Assembly: GCA_031385545.1 (NCBI GenBank)
Contig: JANNBN010000145.1
Span: 1 to 64,000, forward strand
Source of the DNA: JANNBN01 sp031385545
Lineage (GTDB): Bacteria > Actinomycetota > Acidimicrobiia > Acidimicrobiales > JANYDT01
DNA length: 64,000 nt
Reading direction: 5' to 3'
Positions 8,528-17,519 of this stretch are shown piece by piece (within the stretch, counting starts at the first letter, position 1; each line of letters begins with the position of its first letter). The translations under genes were made by a program, and so were the position numbers. The notes under the pieces were generated by a model. That model was given only the letters and a program-made list of their open reading frames with translations, did not search any database and had not been told where the DNA came from.

Positions 8528-8559
8528 TACGTGAGAAGCAGAAGGGAGAAACCGACCAT
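8527..8559 (-). CDS. leuL: leuA leader peptide MVGFSLLLLT
   Basis: This 10-codon frame ATG GTC GGT TTC TCC CTT CTG CTT CTC ACG TAG has four consecutive Leu codons, using three different codons. It lies upstream of a hairpin and an intrinsic terminator before leuA. That is the classical arrangement for ribosome-mediated attenuation. No good Shine-Dalgarno sequence precedes it, and a promoter-like element ends 7 bases before the ATG, so the message may be leaderless. The symbol is assigned by analogy. Confidence 0.85.
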   Translation of the reverse strand: MVGFSLLLLT

Positions 8560-8566
8560 CGGGGAC

Positions 8567-8596
8567 AGCCTGCCGGATTCACACCGGTTTCGTCAA
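8567..8596 (-). promoter_or_regulatory. Predicted leuA promoter
   Basis: On the minus strand TTGACG (8591-8596) and CAGGCT (8567-8572) are 18 bases apart, and the leader ATG starts 7 bases further on. The ilvB leader has the same geometry (TTGCCA, 18 bases, CATGGT, 8 bases, ATG), which supports the assignment. The start site would fall at or next to the A of the leader ATG. Confidence 0.55.
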
Positions 8597-8650
8597 GCCG
8601 AAACCGATCTTGATGGGTTGCTCCACCTCGGGTTCACTCCGTCCCTCCAT

Positions 8651-9229
8651 TCACCGCTCGGCCGCGCCCGAAGCGGGGCGACCGCGGAACAGTCGCTTCG
8701 CGAAGCGCCACAACCGCCAGACAATCAGCGCACAGAGGATCCCCAACAGCACGGCCAGCACACCAGCGGCAACCGGAGCTTTGGCAACCAGCCAGATCAT
8801 TGCTGCCACGATGACGTCTTCGATGACGCTCAGCCCGATGTTCGAGAACGGCTCGGGCGACGTGTTAGCCGCCAGGCGGGTGGTTGCCTTGGCGCCATGG
8901 CTGGTGAGCGCGAGGGTGCCAGATGCCAGCGCCATCAATACCTTCCGAGCGCTTGGTTGATCACCGGCCAGGATGATGGCGAGTGTTGCCGCACCGACCG
9001 GCCGCACGAACGTGTGCACCGAGTCCCATACGCTGTCGACCAGCGGAACCTTGTCGGCGACGAACTCGATGAGGAACATGAAAACAGCAACGCCGATGAC
9101 CCACCATTGCTGCAAACCTGTCGGCGTGTCGATCCAGTCCATGCGCCCGCCGATGCCGAGCAGAGCAACAACGCCATAGAGATTCAGCCCGCTGGCCCAG
9201 CCAGAGCCGAGGATGGCACCGAGATCCAA
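8651..9229 (-). CDS. DUF4126 family membrane protein
   Basis: The protein has 192 residues and is predicted to cross the membrane about five times. It begins LGAILGSGWASGLNLYGVV, typical of DUF4126, and later has the conserved PLVDSVWDSVHTFVRP segment. Its function is unknown. The gene reads in the same direction as leuA but ends upstream of the leuA promoter, so it is a separate unit. It is probably co-transcribed with the conserved gene that ends at 9293. Confidence 0.8.
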   Translation of the reverse strand: MDLGAILGSGWASGLNLYGVVALLGIGGRMDWIDTPTGLQQWWVIGVAVFMFLIEFVADKVPLVDSVWDSVHTFVRPVGAATLAIILAGDQPSARKVLMALASGTLALTSHGAKATTRLAANTSPEPFSNIGLSVIEDVIVAAMIWLVAKAPVAAGVLAVLLGILCALIVWRLWRFAKRLFRGRPASGAAER

Positions 9230-9292
9230 CTGATTCCCTTTCGTCGGGGGCGAAGCGGGTGAGCTTCACCCGGCCGATGGACTGCTCCTGGC

Positions 9293-9805
9293 TTACAGCG
9301 CCAGAAGGGTCTTCCAATTCCCACCGGCTACCCGCCGAGAAACAGCCTCGGGAGTCATGCGGAGGGTTTCTTCGGGAACCAGGTCTGCGATGTCTCGCTG
9401 CAACTCGTAGTGATGACCGACAGCTTCGAAACGTTCCTTGCGAAGCGCAACCAGTTCGGCTGGGGCATCGTCGAGGAAGCCGAATGCTGCGAAGGCAACC
9501 TTGAGGTCGTGGATGACCGGGGCCCGGCTGAACATCGACGCACGCTTCATTGCCACGCCGAGGCAGCCGGCGATGGCGTCGTGCTCGTCTTCGCCTTCGG
9601 TGAGGCGCAGCTTCCCGTGGAATGAGTTGGCCAGCTTGATGGCGTAGCCCTGGCCGGGCCCCGGGCGCCCCATCCGAGCACCGGTTGGCGACCCCGCTGG
9701 CAACTCGGCCGGGCGATCGGACTTCCATTCCTCGGCCGGCGGCAGGGCACTATCACCCCGAAAGGCACCGACGGTGGCAACGGGGACAAACTTCGGGGCA
9801 CTCAC
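9293..9805 (-). CDS. Conserved actinobacterial protein of unknown function
   Basis: The protein has about 170 residues, with no membrane segment or signal peptide. It contains an ordered block ARMGRPGPGQGYAIKLANSF, then HDAIAGCLGVAMKRA and FSRAPVIHDLKVAFAAFGFL, which reads like a conserved globular core. I have an impression of similar proteins in other actinobacteria but cannot name a domain. The GTG at 9805 gives a compact N-terminus (VSAPKFVPV). An upstream ATG at 9874 would run into the palindromic repeat. It is followed at 64 bases by the DUF4126 gene. Confidence 0.6.
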   Translation of the reverse strand: MSAPKFVPVATVGAFRGDSALPPAEEWKSDRPAELPAGSPTGARMGRPGPGQGYAIKLANSFHGKLRLTEGEDEHDAIAGCLGVAMKRASMFSRAPVIHDLKVAFAAFGFLDDAPAELVALRKERFEAVGHHYELQRDIADLVPEETLRMTPEAVSRRVAGGNWKTLLAL

Positions 9806-9869
9806 AGAGGTGCAGTCTGCCAGAGGCGAGACCCTCCGGAGTTCCCATCCGGCCCACCCCAAAACCAAC

Positions 9870-9977
9870 CACATACGCGCAACTCACCCCATTCATACGC
9901 GCAACTCGCCACATCCGGGGAAAACTTTTGCCCGGGAACGCCAAGTTGCGCGTATGTGGGGGGCAAGTTGCGCGTAT
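9870..9977. repeat. Second copy of the CACATACGCGCAACT palindromic element
   Basis: Two direct units occur at 9870-9884 and 9894-9906, and two inverted units at 9944-9958 and 9966-9977. The inner CCCGGG-containing stretch also pairs loosely. The core ATACGCGCAACT is identical to that at 6572-6677, although both flanks differ. It lies between the end of the SDR gene and the next minus-strand gene. Confidence 0.75.
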
Positions 9978-10020
9978 CCGTTGCACGCACGCCCGGCCCG
10001 GCACGTTGGCTTTACGGGGC

Positions 10021-10752
10021 CTAGGGGCGGAGGCCGCCGTTGGAGTAGAGCTGTTGGCCGTTGATCCAGCCGCCCGCTGGCGACAGGAGGAACGAGACCA
10101 GGTCCGCGGTGTCTGCAGGCTTCCCGATGCGGGGTTGCAGGTTGCGATCCAGCACTGCGGCACGAACCGCTGCCGACATCCAGCCCGTGTCGTTTGGCCC
10201 CGGGTTGATCACATTCGCAGTAATGCCCACATCGGCCAGCTCAACAGCCGCAGCCAACACGATCCGGTCGAGCGCTCCCTTGCTTGCGCCGTACGGCAGA
10301 TTGAACGCCGTGTGATCGCTGGTCAACCCAACGATTCGCCCGACCGGGACAGGCGAAGTGCCACCAGGGAACTGTGCAGCGAACGCACGGATCAGCAGCC
10401 AGATGGATCGAGCATTCACCGCGAAATGCCGGTCGAACGATTCGACCGTGGTCGACCGGATATCGGAGTCGACGCTCTCGCAGTGGCACATCACAAGGCC
10501 CGTGATTGGGCCCTCTGCAACAAGTGACGCGAACAGCGCTTCGGGCGCCGCTGGATCAGCGAAGTCGACCTCGTGATCTGCCATCGCAACCTCGTCGGCG
10601 CCCCAGGTCATCCGAGCGTCGTAGCCGCGCCAACCGGTGGTGACGACGTCGAAACTATCTGCGCGCAGACGATCTGCTACAACGGAACCGATCCCAGCCC
10701 TGCGACCAACCCCGGTGACCAGCACACGCCCGACGGCAAGCGGATCAGGCAA
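10021..10752 (-). CDS. Short-chain dehydrogenase/reductase (SDR)
   Basis: The protein has 243 residues and a Rossmann fold. The nucleotide-binding start is VLVTGVGRRAGIGS. The catalytic Ser is in GLTSDH and the YxxxK pair in YGASKGAL. A NPGPNDTGW loop follows, and the C-terminus (WINGQQLYSNGGLRP) is typical of the FabG-like branch. The GRRAGIG form of the glycine motif is slightly unusual. The start overlaps the end of ilvE by 8 bases, so the two genes are probably translationally coupled. Substrate unknown. Confidence 0.85.
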   Translation of the reverse strand: MPDPLAVGRVLVTGVGRRAGIGSVVADRLRADSFDVVTTGWRGYDARMTWGADEVAMADHEVDFADPAAPEALFASLVAEGPITGLVMCHCESVDSDIRSTTVESFDRHFAVNARSIWLLIRAFAAQFPGGTSPVPVGRIVGLTSDHTAFNLPYGASKGALDRIVLAAAVELADVGITANVINPGPNDTGWMSAAVRAAVLDRNLQPRIGKPADTADLVSFLLSPAGGWINGQQLYSNGGLRP

Positions 10753-11824
10753 GCCGGTGCAGCCAGTGGTTGGTGTCAGCCGTGCGGCCGTATTGGATGT
10801 CGATCAACTTGGACCGCAGCTGCGACGTGACCTCGCCGGTCTCCATGGACCCCACTTCACCATCGGCCCACACGAGCCGACCGACAGGAGTGATAACCGC
10901 CGCGGTGCCGCAAGCGAACACCTCGCGAATGGCACCTGACGTGACCCCGTCCTTCCATTCGTCGATGCTGATGCGCCGCTCAACAGGCGTGAGGCCCATG
11001 GCCTTGCCCAACTCGATGACGGACGACCGCGTGATGCCCTCGAGGATGGTGCCGGACGTTTCGGGTGTGACCAGAGTTCCGTCGGCGAACACGAAGTACA
11101 GGTTCATGCCGCCAAGTTCCTCTATGTACTTATGTTCCTCGGCGTCGAGGAACACCACCTGGTCGCAGCCCTGCTCGGTCGCCTCCATCTGCGCTGCCAG
11201 GCCGGCCGCATAATTGCCTCCGCACTTGGCTGCTCCGGTGCCGCCCATCGCAGCGCGGGTGAAGTTGGTCGACTGCCAGATGCTGACCGGCTTTATCCCA
11301 CCGGCGAAATACGGACCCACCGGCGATGCGATCACCATGTAGGTGACCTCTTGCGCCGGCCGCACGCCGAGGAACGGCTCGGACCCGAACATGAACGGAC
11401 GCAGATACAAACTGTTCTCGCCGCCGGCTGGCACCCACGAGCGGTCAACGCCAACGAGTGCTTCGAGCGACGCAACGAAATCCTCTTCCGGCAAATGAGG
11501 CAGAGCCAGGCGCGTGGCGGACCGGTTGAACCGGGCGGCGTTGGCGAACGGCCGGAACGTCCATATGGAATCGTCGGCATGCCGATACGCCTTCATACCT
11601 TCGAAGATCTCCTGCGCGTAGTGCAGGACCGCTGCGGCTGGATCGAGCGAGATCGGCCCGTACGGGATGACCTCGGCGTCGCCCCACCCCTGACCCGCCC
11701 GCCATACGGCACGCACCATGTGATCGGTGAAGAACTTGCCGAAACCCGGGTTGGCATGGATCTCGGCGCGCCGCTCGGCGGAAGCCGGCGCAGGGTTGTG
11801 CGTGAGGGCGAAGTTCAGAGCCAT
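10745..11824 (-). CDS. ilvE: Branched-chain amino acid aminotransferase
   Basis: This is a PLP fold-type IV aminotransferase, the last step of Leu, Ile and Val synthesis. It has about 359 residues from the ATG at 11824 (MALNFALTHNPAPAS). Key elements are FGKFFTDHMV, the APYG-like YGPISLDPA, the AVLHYAQEIFEGMKAY segment, and the PLP-lysine region GTGAAKCGGNYA. EYIEELGGMNLYFVF and GTAAVITPVG follow. These match the mycobacterial and actinobacterial IlvE. An in-frame ATG at 12007 would overlap the divergent gene and adds non-conserved sequence. Confidence 0.95.
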   Translation of the reverse strand: MALNFALTHNPAPASAERRAEIHANPGFGKFFTDHMVRAVWRAGQGWGDAEVIPYGPISLDPAAAVLHYAQEIFEGMKAYRHADDSIWTFRPFANAARFNRSATRLALPHLPEEDFVASLEALVGVDRSWVPAGGENSLYLRPFMFGSEPFLGVRPAQEVTYMVIASPVGPYFAGGIKPVSIWQSTNFTRAAMGGTGAAKCGGNYAAGLAAQMEATEQGCDQVVFLDAEEHKYIEELGGMNLYFVFADGTLVTPETSGTILEGITRSSVIELGKAMGLTPVERRISIDEWKDGVTSGAIREVFACGTAAVITPVGRLVWADGEVGSMETGEVTSQLRSKLIDIQYGRTADTNHWLHRLA

Positions 11825-11976
11825 GCGACCATCGTAGAAGTAGCGAGCCGACGCGACCGAGACAAATCGGGCGACGCCGACCGACGCGCCCTTCGGCTCG
11901 ACCCGTGTACCGGTCCTACGATGCTTGTCCAGGCGCCGAACGGCCCACACGGAACCAGCTGTCCACGAAAGCAGAC

Positions 11977-12903
11977 ATGACGACCATCCAGAGGAACGCC
12001 GTTCCACACCTCAACCGTAACGCCTCGCCAGTCGCCCTCGGCTTCATGGATTTCCACTCGTTCGATACGGGCGCGCCGATGCTGGACGCCTTCACGGCCG
12101 CAGGCGGCAATGTGTTCGACACTGCGTGGATCTACAACGGCGGCTACACGGAGCAGCTCCTTGGCGAATGGCACACGGCCCGCAATAATCGTGCAGATTG
12201 CGTCATCATCGGCAAGGGCGCACACACGCCCGAATGCACTCCTGAAGCCATTGCGGCTCAGCTCGCTGAAAGCCTGGACCGGTTGGCCACCGACTCGGTT
12301 GACATGTATTTCATGCACCGTGACAACCCTGCGGTGCCCGTGGGTGAATTCGTCGAGGCGATCGACGCCGAACGGCGCGCCGGACGAATCACGGGCCCTG
12401 CAGGCGGGTCCAACTGGACGATGCGACGCGTCGAAGAAGCGAACGTATACGCAGCCGCCCACGGCCTGACGCCGTTCACCGTCCTGTCCAACAACTTCTC
12501 ACTGGCCGAGATGCTCAGCCCCATCTGGGACGGTTGTGTGAGCAGCTCAACCCCGACGTGGCGCACGTGGCTGACGGACAACAACATCCTCAATGTGGCG
12601 TGGTCCAGCCAAAGCCGCGGGTTCTTCACCGATCGCGCCGGCCGCACGAAGCTGGAAGACGAAGAGCTGGTCCGTGTCTGGTATTCGGACGCAAACTTCG
12701 AGCGGCGAGATCGAGCACAACAGCTGGCAGACGAGATGGGCGTCGACCCCATCCACATCGCACTGGCATACGTCGTAGCCCAGCCGTTCCAGCAGATTCC
12801 CATCATCGGGCCACGCACCATCGACGAACTGCAGCACAGTCTGCGAGCGTTCTCGTTCACCCTCACCGCTCAACAGGTCGCATGGTTGGAAACCGGCACA
12901 TGA
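11977..12903 (+). CDS. Aldo/keto reductase
   Basis: This (beta/alpha)8 oxidoreductase has 308 residues. The catalytic tetrad is visible: Asp and Tyr in FDTAWIYNGGYTE, Lys in IIGKGAH and His in FMHRDNP. The C-terminus has the NADP-binding IPIIGPRTIDEL. The stop overlaps the start of the GH3 gene in ATGA at 12900-12903, so the two are translationally coupled. The context suggests it acts on an aldose or other carbonyl released by the glycosidases (inference). The start at 11977 follows a divergent promoter region shared with ilvE. Confidence 0.88.
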   Translation: MTTIQRNAVPHLNRNASPVALGFMDFHSFDTGAPMLDAFTAAGGNVFDTAWIYNGGYTEQLLGEWHTARNNRADCVIIGKGAHTPECTPEAIAAQLAESLDRLATDSVDMYFMHRDNPAVPVGEFVEAIDAERRAGRITGPAGGSNWTMRRVEEANVYAAAHGLTPFTVLSNNFSLAEMLSPIWDGCVSSSTPTWRTWLTDNNILNVAWSSQSRGFFTDRAGRTKLEDEELVRVWYSDANFERRDRAQQLADEMGVDPIHIALAYVVAQPFQQIPIIGPRTIDELQHSLRAFSFTLTAQQVAWLETGT

Positions 12904-15269
12904 ACCAGCCAGTAATTCAGCCAGAATTCCAGCCGTGGCAGGACCCGAACCTCACCCCGGACGGCCGTGCCGCCGATCTCTATGCGCGCATGACAACGGC
13001 AGAACGGCTCGCACAACTCGGCAGCTGCTGGGCAGGCAACGAAGTGATCAGCGGCAACGTGGCACCGATGCAAGACGTGTTCACTGCAGGCTCCAAGCCA
13101 CTGCATGAACAGAGCCGCAACGGCCTGGGTCACATCACCCGTCCGTTCGGCACCAAGCCAATTCCCGTTGCTGACGGGGTGCATCAGCTCATCGAGTACC
13201 AGCGCACCGTCATGGCGAACAACCGGTTCGCAATCCCAGCCATCGCCCACGAGGAATGCCTCACCGGCTTCACGGCCTGGGGCGCAACCGTGTTCCCCGC
13301 TGCGATCGCGTGGGGTGCGACCTGGAACCCGGGCCTGATCCACGACATGGCTGCAGCGATCGGCACCACGATGCAGCGCGTCGGCGTGCACCAGGGCCTC
13401 GCACCGCTCCTGGATGTGGTGCGCGACTACCGCTGGGGCCGTGTCGAAGAGACCATCGGCGAGGACCCGCTCCTCGTCGGAACGCTTGGTTCCGCCTATG
13501 TGCAGGGATTGCAGAGCAGTGGGATCACCGCCACCCTGAAGCACTTTGCTGGCTATTCGGCATCACGCGCCGGCCGCAACCACGCACCGGTGTCGATGGG
13601 CCCACGCGAGTTTGCCGAGGTGATTCTGTTCCCGTTCGAGATGGCGGTGCGCATCGGCGGCACCAAATCCGTCATGAACTCGTACTCCGACGTTGACGGT
13701 GTACCAGCGGCTATCGACCGCACGTTGCTCACCACGATCCTGCGCGATCGGTGGGGCTTCGACGGCACGGTGGTTTCGGACTACTGGTCCATCGCGTTCG
13801 TGAAAACGATGCACCGGGTTGCCTCGTCCTACGACGACGCAGGGGTGTTCACCCTCGCAGCAGGGCTCGACGTGGAACTGCCCGACACGCTTGCCTATGG
13901 CGATGCGTTGCTCGACCGCATCACGTCGGGCGAGCTGGACGAATCACTCATCGAACAGTCGGTCCTGCGGGTGTTGCGCCAGAAGGCGGAGCTGGGCCTG
14001 CTCGACGCCGGTTGGGACCCTGCAGCAGGACACGACGCGACGAGCGTCACGTTCGACCTGAACCCCGCCCACAACCAAGCGCTTGCCACCCGGGTCGCCG
14101 ATGCATCGGTCATCCTCCTCGACAACACGCTCGCGTTCGACGGGTCACACATGTTGCCACTGCAGCCAGCTGCCGGTACTCGCATTGCCGTCATCGGCCC
14201 GGTGGGCCATGACCCGCTCGCGTTCATGGGCTGCTACTCCTTCCCCAACCATGTACTGCCCCACCACCCATCGTTCGGCCTGGGTATCGAGGCACCATCG
14301 CTGCTCGACGCGCTCCGCACTGAATTTCCTCTGTGTACATTCGATTACTGCACGGGAGTGCCCGTCAAGGAAGCAGATGCATCGGGTGTTGCAGATGCGG
14401 TCGATGCCGCATGCGCAGCCGATGTCGTGCTTCTCGCCGTCGGCGACCGCGCCGGCTTGTTCGGCATGGGCACATCGGGCGAAGGTACCGATACCAGCAC
14501 GTTGCGACTTCCAGGCCTGCAGCACACGCTGGCCGAAGCGGTCCTTGCAGCAAACCCGAACACGGTATTGATCGCCATCACCGGCCGGCCGTATGCCATC
14601 GCCGACTTCGCCACCCATCCGGTTGCCACGGTCCAGGCGTTCATGCCGGGTCAAGCCGGCGGACAGGCAATCGCCGGGGTGCTGTCGGGGCGTATCAACC
14701 CCAGCGGACGGCTACCGGTGCAGATTCCACGGCTCGACGGCCCACAGCCAAGCACCTATCTGCAGGCACGCTTGGGCCTGCATACCGAAGGGGTGAGCAA
14801 CCTCAACCCCACGCCTGCGCACGCATTCGGGCACGGGCTGAGTTACACCTCGTTCGAGGTCGGCAACCTGTGGCTCGACCGTACCGAAATCGGTACGGAT
14901 GACACGCTCAGCGCCACCGTGACGGTACGCAACACCGGCACCCGGTCAGGCGTCGAAGTGGTGCAGGTGTACCTCACCGACTACGCGGCACAGACGGTTC
15001 GTCCAGTCAAGCGCCTCATCGCGTTCGCTCGGGTGGACATCGACGCGGGTCGTGCGGTGGACGTGACGTTCGGACTCCACGCCGACCTCACCAGCCTTGC
15101 CGGAATCGACCTGACGCGCATCGTCGAGCCCGGGCTGTTCCGGTTGACCGCAGCGCGTTCGGCGACCGACCGTGGGTCGGCCGCGGACTTTACCGTGCTC
15201 GGCGACGCAAAGCCCGTCTCGGACCGGTGGACCATGACCGCAACGGTCATCACCCGCGCCCTGGATTGA
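12900..15269 (+). CDS. Glycoside hydrolase family 3 (beta-xylosidase/beta-glucosidase type)
   Basis: The protein has 789 residues with no signal peptide, so it is cytoplasmic. The GH3 N-terminal barrel includes EECLTGF, the KHFAGY substrate-binding Lys-His, and TVVSDYWS, whose Asp is the nucleophile. The C-terminal sandwich has GEGTDTSTLRLPG, near which the acid/base Glu is expected, then a fibronectin type III-like domain (FGHGLSYTSF onward). It is coupled to an aldo/keto reductase and faces the alpha-xylosidase operon. It probably removes beta-linked xylose or glucose from imported oligosaccharides. Its stop codon abuts the stop of the convergent GH31 gene. Confidence 0.92.
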   Translation: MNQPVIQPEFQPWQDPNLTPDGRAADLYARMTTAERLAQLGSCWAGNEVISGNVAPMQDVFTAGSKPLHEQSRNGLGHITRPFGTKPIPVADGVHQLIEYQRTVMANNRFAIPAIAHEECLTGFTAWGATVFPAAIAWGATWNPGLIHDMAAAIGTTMQRVGVHQGLAPLLDVVRDYRWGRVEETIGEDPLLVGTLGSAYVQGLQSSGITATLKHFAGYSASRAGRNHAPVSMGPREFAEVILFPFEMAVRIGGTKSVMNSYSDVDGVPAAIDRTLLTTILRDRWGFDGTVVSDYWSIAFVKTMHRVASSYDDAGVFTLAAGLDVELPDTLAYGDALLDRITSGELDESLIEQSVLRVLRQKAELGLLDAGWDPAAGHDATSVTFDLNPAHNQALATRVADASVILLDNTLAFDGSHMLPLQPAAGTRIAVIGPVGHDPLAFMGCYSFPNHVLPHHPSFGLGIEAPSLLDALRTEFPLCTFDYCTGVPVKEADASGVADAVDAACAADVVLLAVGDRAGLFGMGTSGEGTDTSTLRLPGLQHTLAEAVLAANPNTVLIAITGRPYAIADFATHPVATVQAFMPGQAGGQAIAGVLSGRINPSGRLPVQIPRLDGPQPSTYLQARLGLHTEGVSNLNPTPAHAFGHGLSYTSFEVGNLWLDRTEIGTDDTLSATVTVRNTGTRSGVEVVQVYLTDYAAQTVRPVKRLIAFARVDIDAGRAVDVTFGLHADLTSLAGIDLTRIVEPGLFRLTAARSATDRGSAADFTVLGDAKPVSDRWTMTATVITRALD

Positions 15270-17462
15270 TCAACCACTTCGAGTAATCACCATTGGGGGT
15301 GCGCCGGTGTGGCTGTACACGGTGGCCGATGCGGACTCGCCCGGAACCAACTCGTATTCACGCACCTCGACGGGCTGCTGGAAGTCGTACTCAAAACTGT
15401 CCGAACGCCCGATGGGAAGCACCGTGCCGGGGCGCACGTAGATCGGGAGTGAGTCGAACCCGTGCTGCTCGGTCGCCCACGCCGGGCCGACGCGCACCTC
15501 GCCGGTGAGCAGGCTGGTCCATCGCCCGGCCGGCAAATAGAACTGCACATCGCCCCTGGCACTGAACACCGGCGCAACCAGCAGGCTTGGTCCCAGCATG
15601 TACTGCTGGTCCAAGTGCAAACACGTGCGGTCTCCGGGGAACTCCAACAGCATTGCCCGCATCATCGGCAGACCCTCCGCTGCAGCCTGATGCGCCACAC
15701 CGTAGAGGTACGGCATCAAGCTCGCTTTCAGTTGGACGAACTTCCGGGTGATATCGACCGCCTCATCGTCGAAAGCCCACGGCACGCGCACGGACTCGTT
15801 GCCATGCAGCCGGCTGTGCGAGCTCAACAACCCGAACGGCACCCAGCGTTTGAACACGGCAGGGTCGGGGTTTCCTTCGAAACCCCCGATGTCGTGGCTC
15901 CAGAAACCGAAGCCGCCCAGCCCCAGGCTGAGCCCACCGCGCAGACTCTCGGCCATCGACTCGAACGTGCTGGTGTTGTCGCCTCCCCAATGCACCGGCA
16001 TCGTCTGTCCACCCACGGTTGCGCTGCGGGCAAACACGACAGCGTCGCTCCCGAGAGTTTCGGTGAGCAGATCGAAGACCGTGCGGTTGTACAACTGTGT
16101 GTACATATTGTGCATCTGCTCTGGGTTGGACCCGTCGTGGTACACGACGTCGACCGGGATGCGTTCGCCGAAGTCCGTCTTGAAACAGTCGACACCCATC
16201 TCGAGCAACGGGCGCAACTTGGAACGGAACCATTCGCATGCGGTGGGGTTGGTGAAATCGACGATGGCATTGCCGGCCTGCCAGAGATCCCATTGCCACA
16301 CCGAGCCGTCGGCTCGACGCAAGAGATATCCAGCGCGCTTAGCTTCTTCGAAAAGAGGCGAAGCCTGCGCGATGTAAGGGTTGATCCACAAACTGATGCG
16401 CAGACCCTGCGCTTTGAGCCGAGCCAACATGGCCCGCGGATCGGGGAAGACCCTGGGATCCCACTCGAAGTCGCACCACCGGAACTCTCGCATCCAGAAG
16501 CAGTCGAAGTGGAACACGCTCAGCGGGATCTGAAGGCGCTGCATCTCGGCGATGAACGTCTGCACCGTGTCTTCGTCGTAGTCCGTGACGAACGAGGTGG
16601 ACAACCACAGCCCGAACGACCAGGCCGGCGGAACCACCGGGCGGCCCGTCAAAGCGGTGTAGCGCGCCAGCACTTCCTTGGGGGTCGGCCCCAAAATGAC
16701 CAAATACTCAACCGACCGAGCCTGCACGCTGAACTGCACCCGCTCCACCGCTTCGCTGGCCACTTCCACGGACACACGCCCGGTGTGGTTCACGAACACC
16801 CCGTACGAGGGGCCGGGCCCTCCGTGAACGATATAGAACGGCACGTTCTTGTACGCCTGCTCGCTGGACGTGCCGCCGTCTTCGTTCCACACATCGACCG
16901 ACTGGCCGTTACGCACGAACGCGGTGAAGCGCTCGCCCAGGCCGTATACATTGTCGCCGACGCCCAACGAGTGCTGCACGCTGAGATAGCGCTCGCCGTG
17001 CGGGTCGGTCACCAGCGAGATGCTTCGCGAGCGCTGATGAGTGACCAGACGGCCGCCTGCGTGGAACTCCAAACACCAGTCGGCACCGTTGCCCGACACG
17101 CACGCGCTGAGCGAACCAGTCTCCAAGCGTGACGACCCGTCGCCACCAACGGTTGCCCGAGGCACAGTGTCCGGCACGTGTTCTTGCAGCAGCGGGAAAC
17201 GAAGCGGCGGGACACCACCCGCGTGATGGGTAATACGCACGCGTATTACTTCGCACAGGGGCGAGTCCAGCGCCACTTCGAGCGTTGCAGCATTGAGCGT
17301 GTCGCCCCGATGGGCAAACCGCTTGGTCAGGCCTCGCACCTGCAAGGCAGACTGAGCCGCGCCCGTTTCGACCGATGGCACAACCGTTGCGTCGTGCGCC
17401 TGCAGGATGGGCAGGAGCGAGTAACCCGCTCGCGTGAGCCAAAAACCGTCGGTGAACTTCAT
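15270..17462 (-). CDS. yicI: Alpha-xylosidase (GH31)
   Basis: The protein has 730 residues and belongs to the YicI branch of GH31. The nucleophile Asp lies in KTDFGERIP and the acid/base Asp in HWGGDNTSTF. The FHFDCFWM segment is characteristic of alpha-xylosidases as opposed to alpha-glucosidases. GFGFWSHDIGGFEG completes the active site. It releases alpha-xylose from isoprimeverose or xyloglucan oligosaccharides in the cytoplasm. It is the last gene of the importer operon, 57 bases after the permease. YicI normally has about 770 residues, so the length is slightly short at the N-terminus. Confidence 0.93.
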   Translation of the reverse strand: MKFTDGFWLTRAGYSLLPILQAHDATVVPSVETGAAQSALQVRGLTKRFAHRGDTLNAATLEVALDSPLCEVIRVRITHHAGGVPPLRFPLLQEHVPDTVPRATVGGDGSSRLETGSLSACVSGNGADWCLEFHAGGRLVTHQRSRSISLVTDPHGERYLSVQHSLGVGDNVYGLGERFTAFVRNGQSVDVWNEDGGTSSEQAYKNVPFYIVHGGPGPSYGVFVNHTGRVSVEVASEAVERVQFSVQARSVEYLVILGPTPKEVLARYTALTGRPVVPPAWSFGLWLSTSFVTDYDEDTVQTFIAEMQRLQIPLSVFHFDCFWMREFRWCDFEWDPRVFPDPRAMLARLKAQGLRISLWINPYIAQASPLFEEAKRAGYLLRRADGSVWQWDLWQAGNAIVDFTNPTACEWFRSKLRPLLEMGVDCFKTDFGERIPVDVVYHDGSNPEQMHNMYTQLYNRTVFDLLTETLGSDAVVFARSATVGGQTMPVHWGGDNTSTFESMAESLRGGLSLGLGGFGFWSHDIGGFEGNPDPAVFKRWVPFGLLSSHSRLHGNESVRVPWAFDDEAVDITRKFVQLKASLMPYLYGVAHQAAAEGLPMMRAMLLEFPGDRTCLHLDQQYMLGPSLLVAPVFSARGDVQFYLPAGRWTSLLTGEVRVGPAWATEQHGFDSLPIYVRPGTVLPIGRSDSFEYDFQQPVEVREYELVPGESASATVYSHTGAPPMVITRSG

Positions 17463-17519
17463 CAGACGCCAGCCGCTAGCAACCTGCCCGAACGGGCGCC
17501 CGATCAGTCACCGTCGGTC

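Noticed and set aside
8415..8600. T-box riboswitch before leuA
   Set aside because: No T-box sequence or specifier-loop architecture. The mini-ORF with Leu codons explains the terminator better.
12534..12899. N-terminal extension of the GH3 protein
   Set aside because: The extension is the out-of-frame reading of the aldo/keto reductase gene. The ATG at 12900 in the ATGA overlap is the natural start.
15462..17132. Open frame of 556 codons antisense to the alpha-xylosidase gene
   Set aside because: It mirrors GH31 codons in high-GC DNA, shows no family motif, and the GH31 reading has all catalytic residues.
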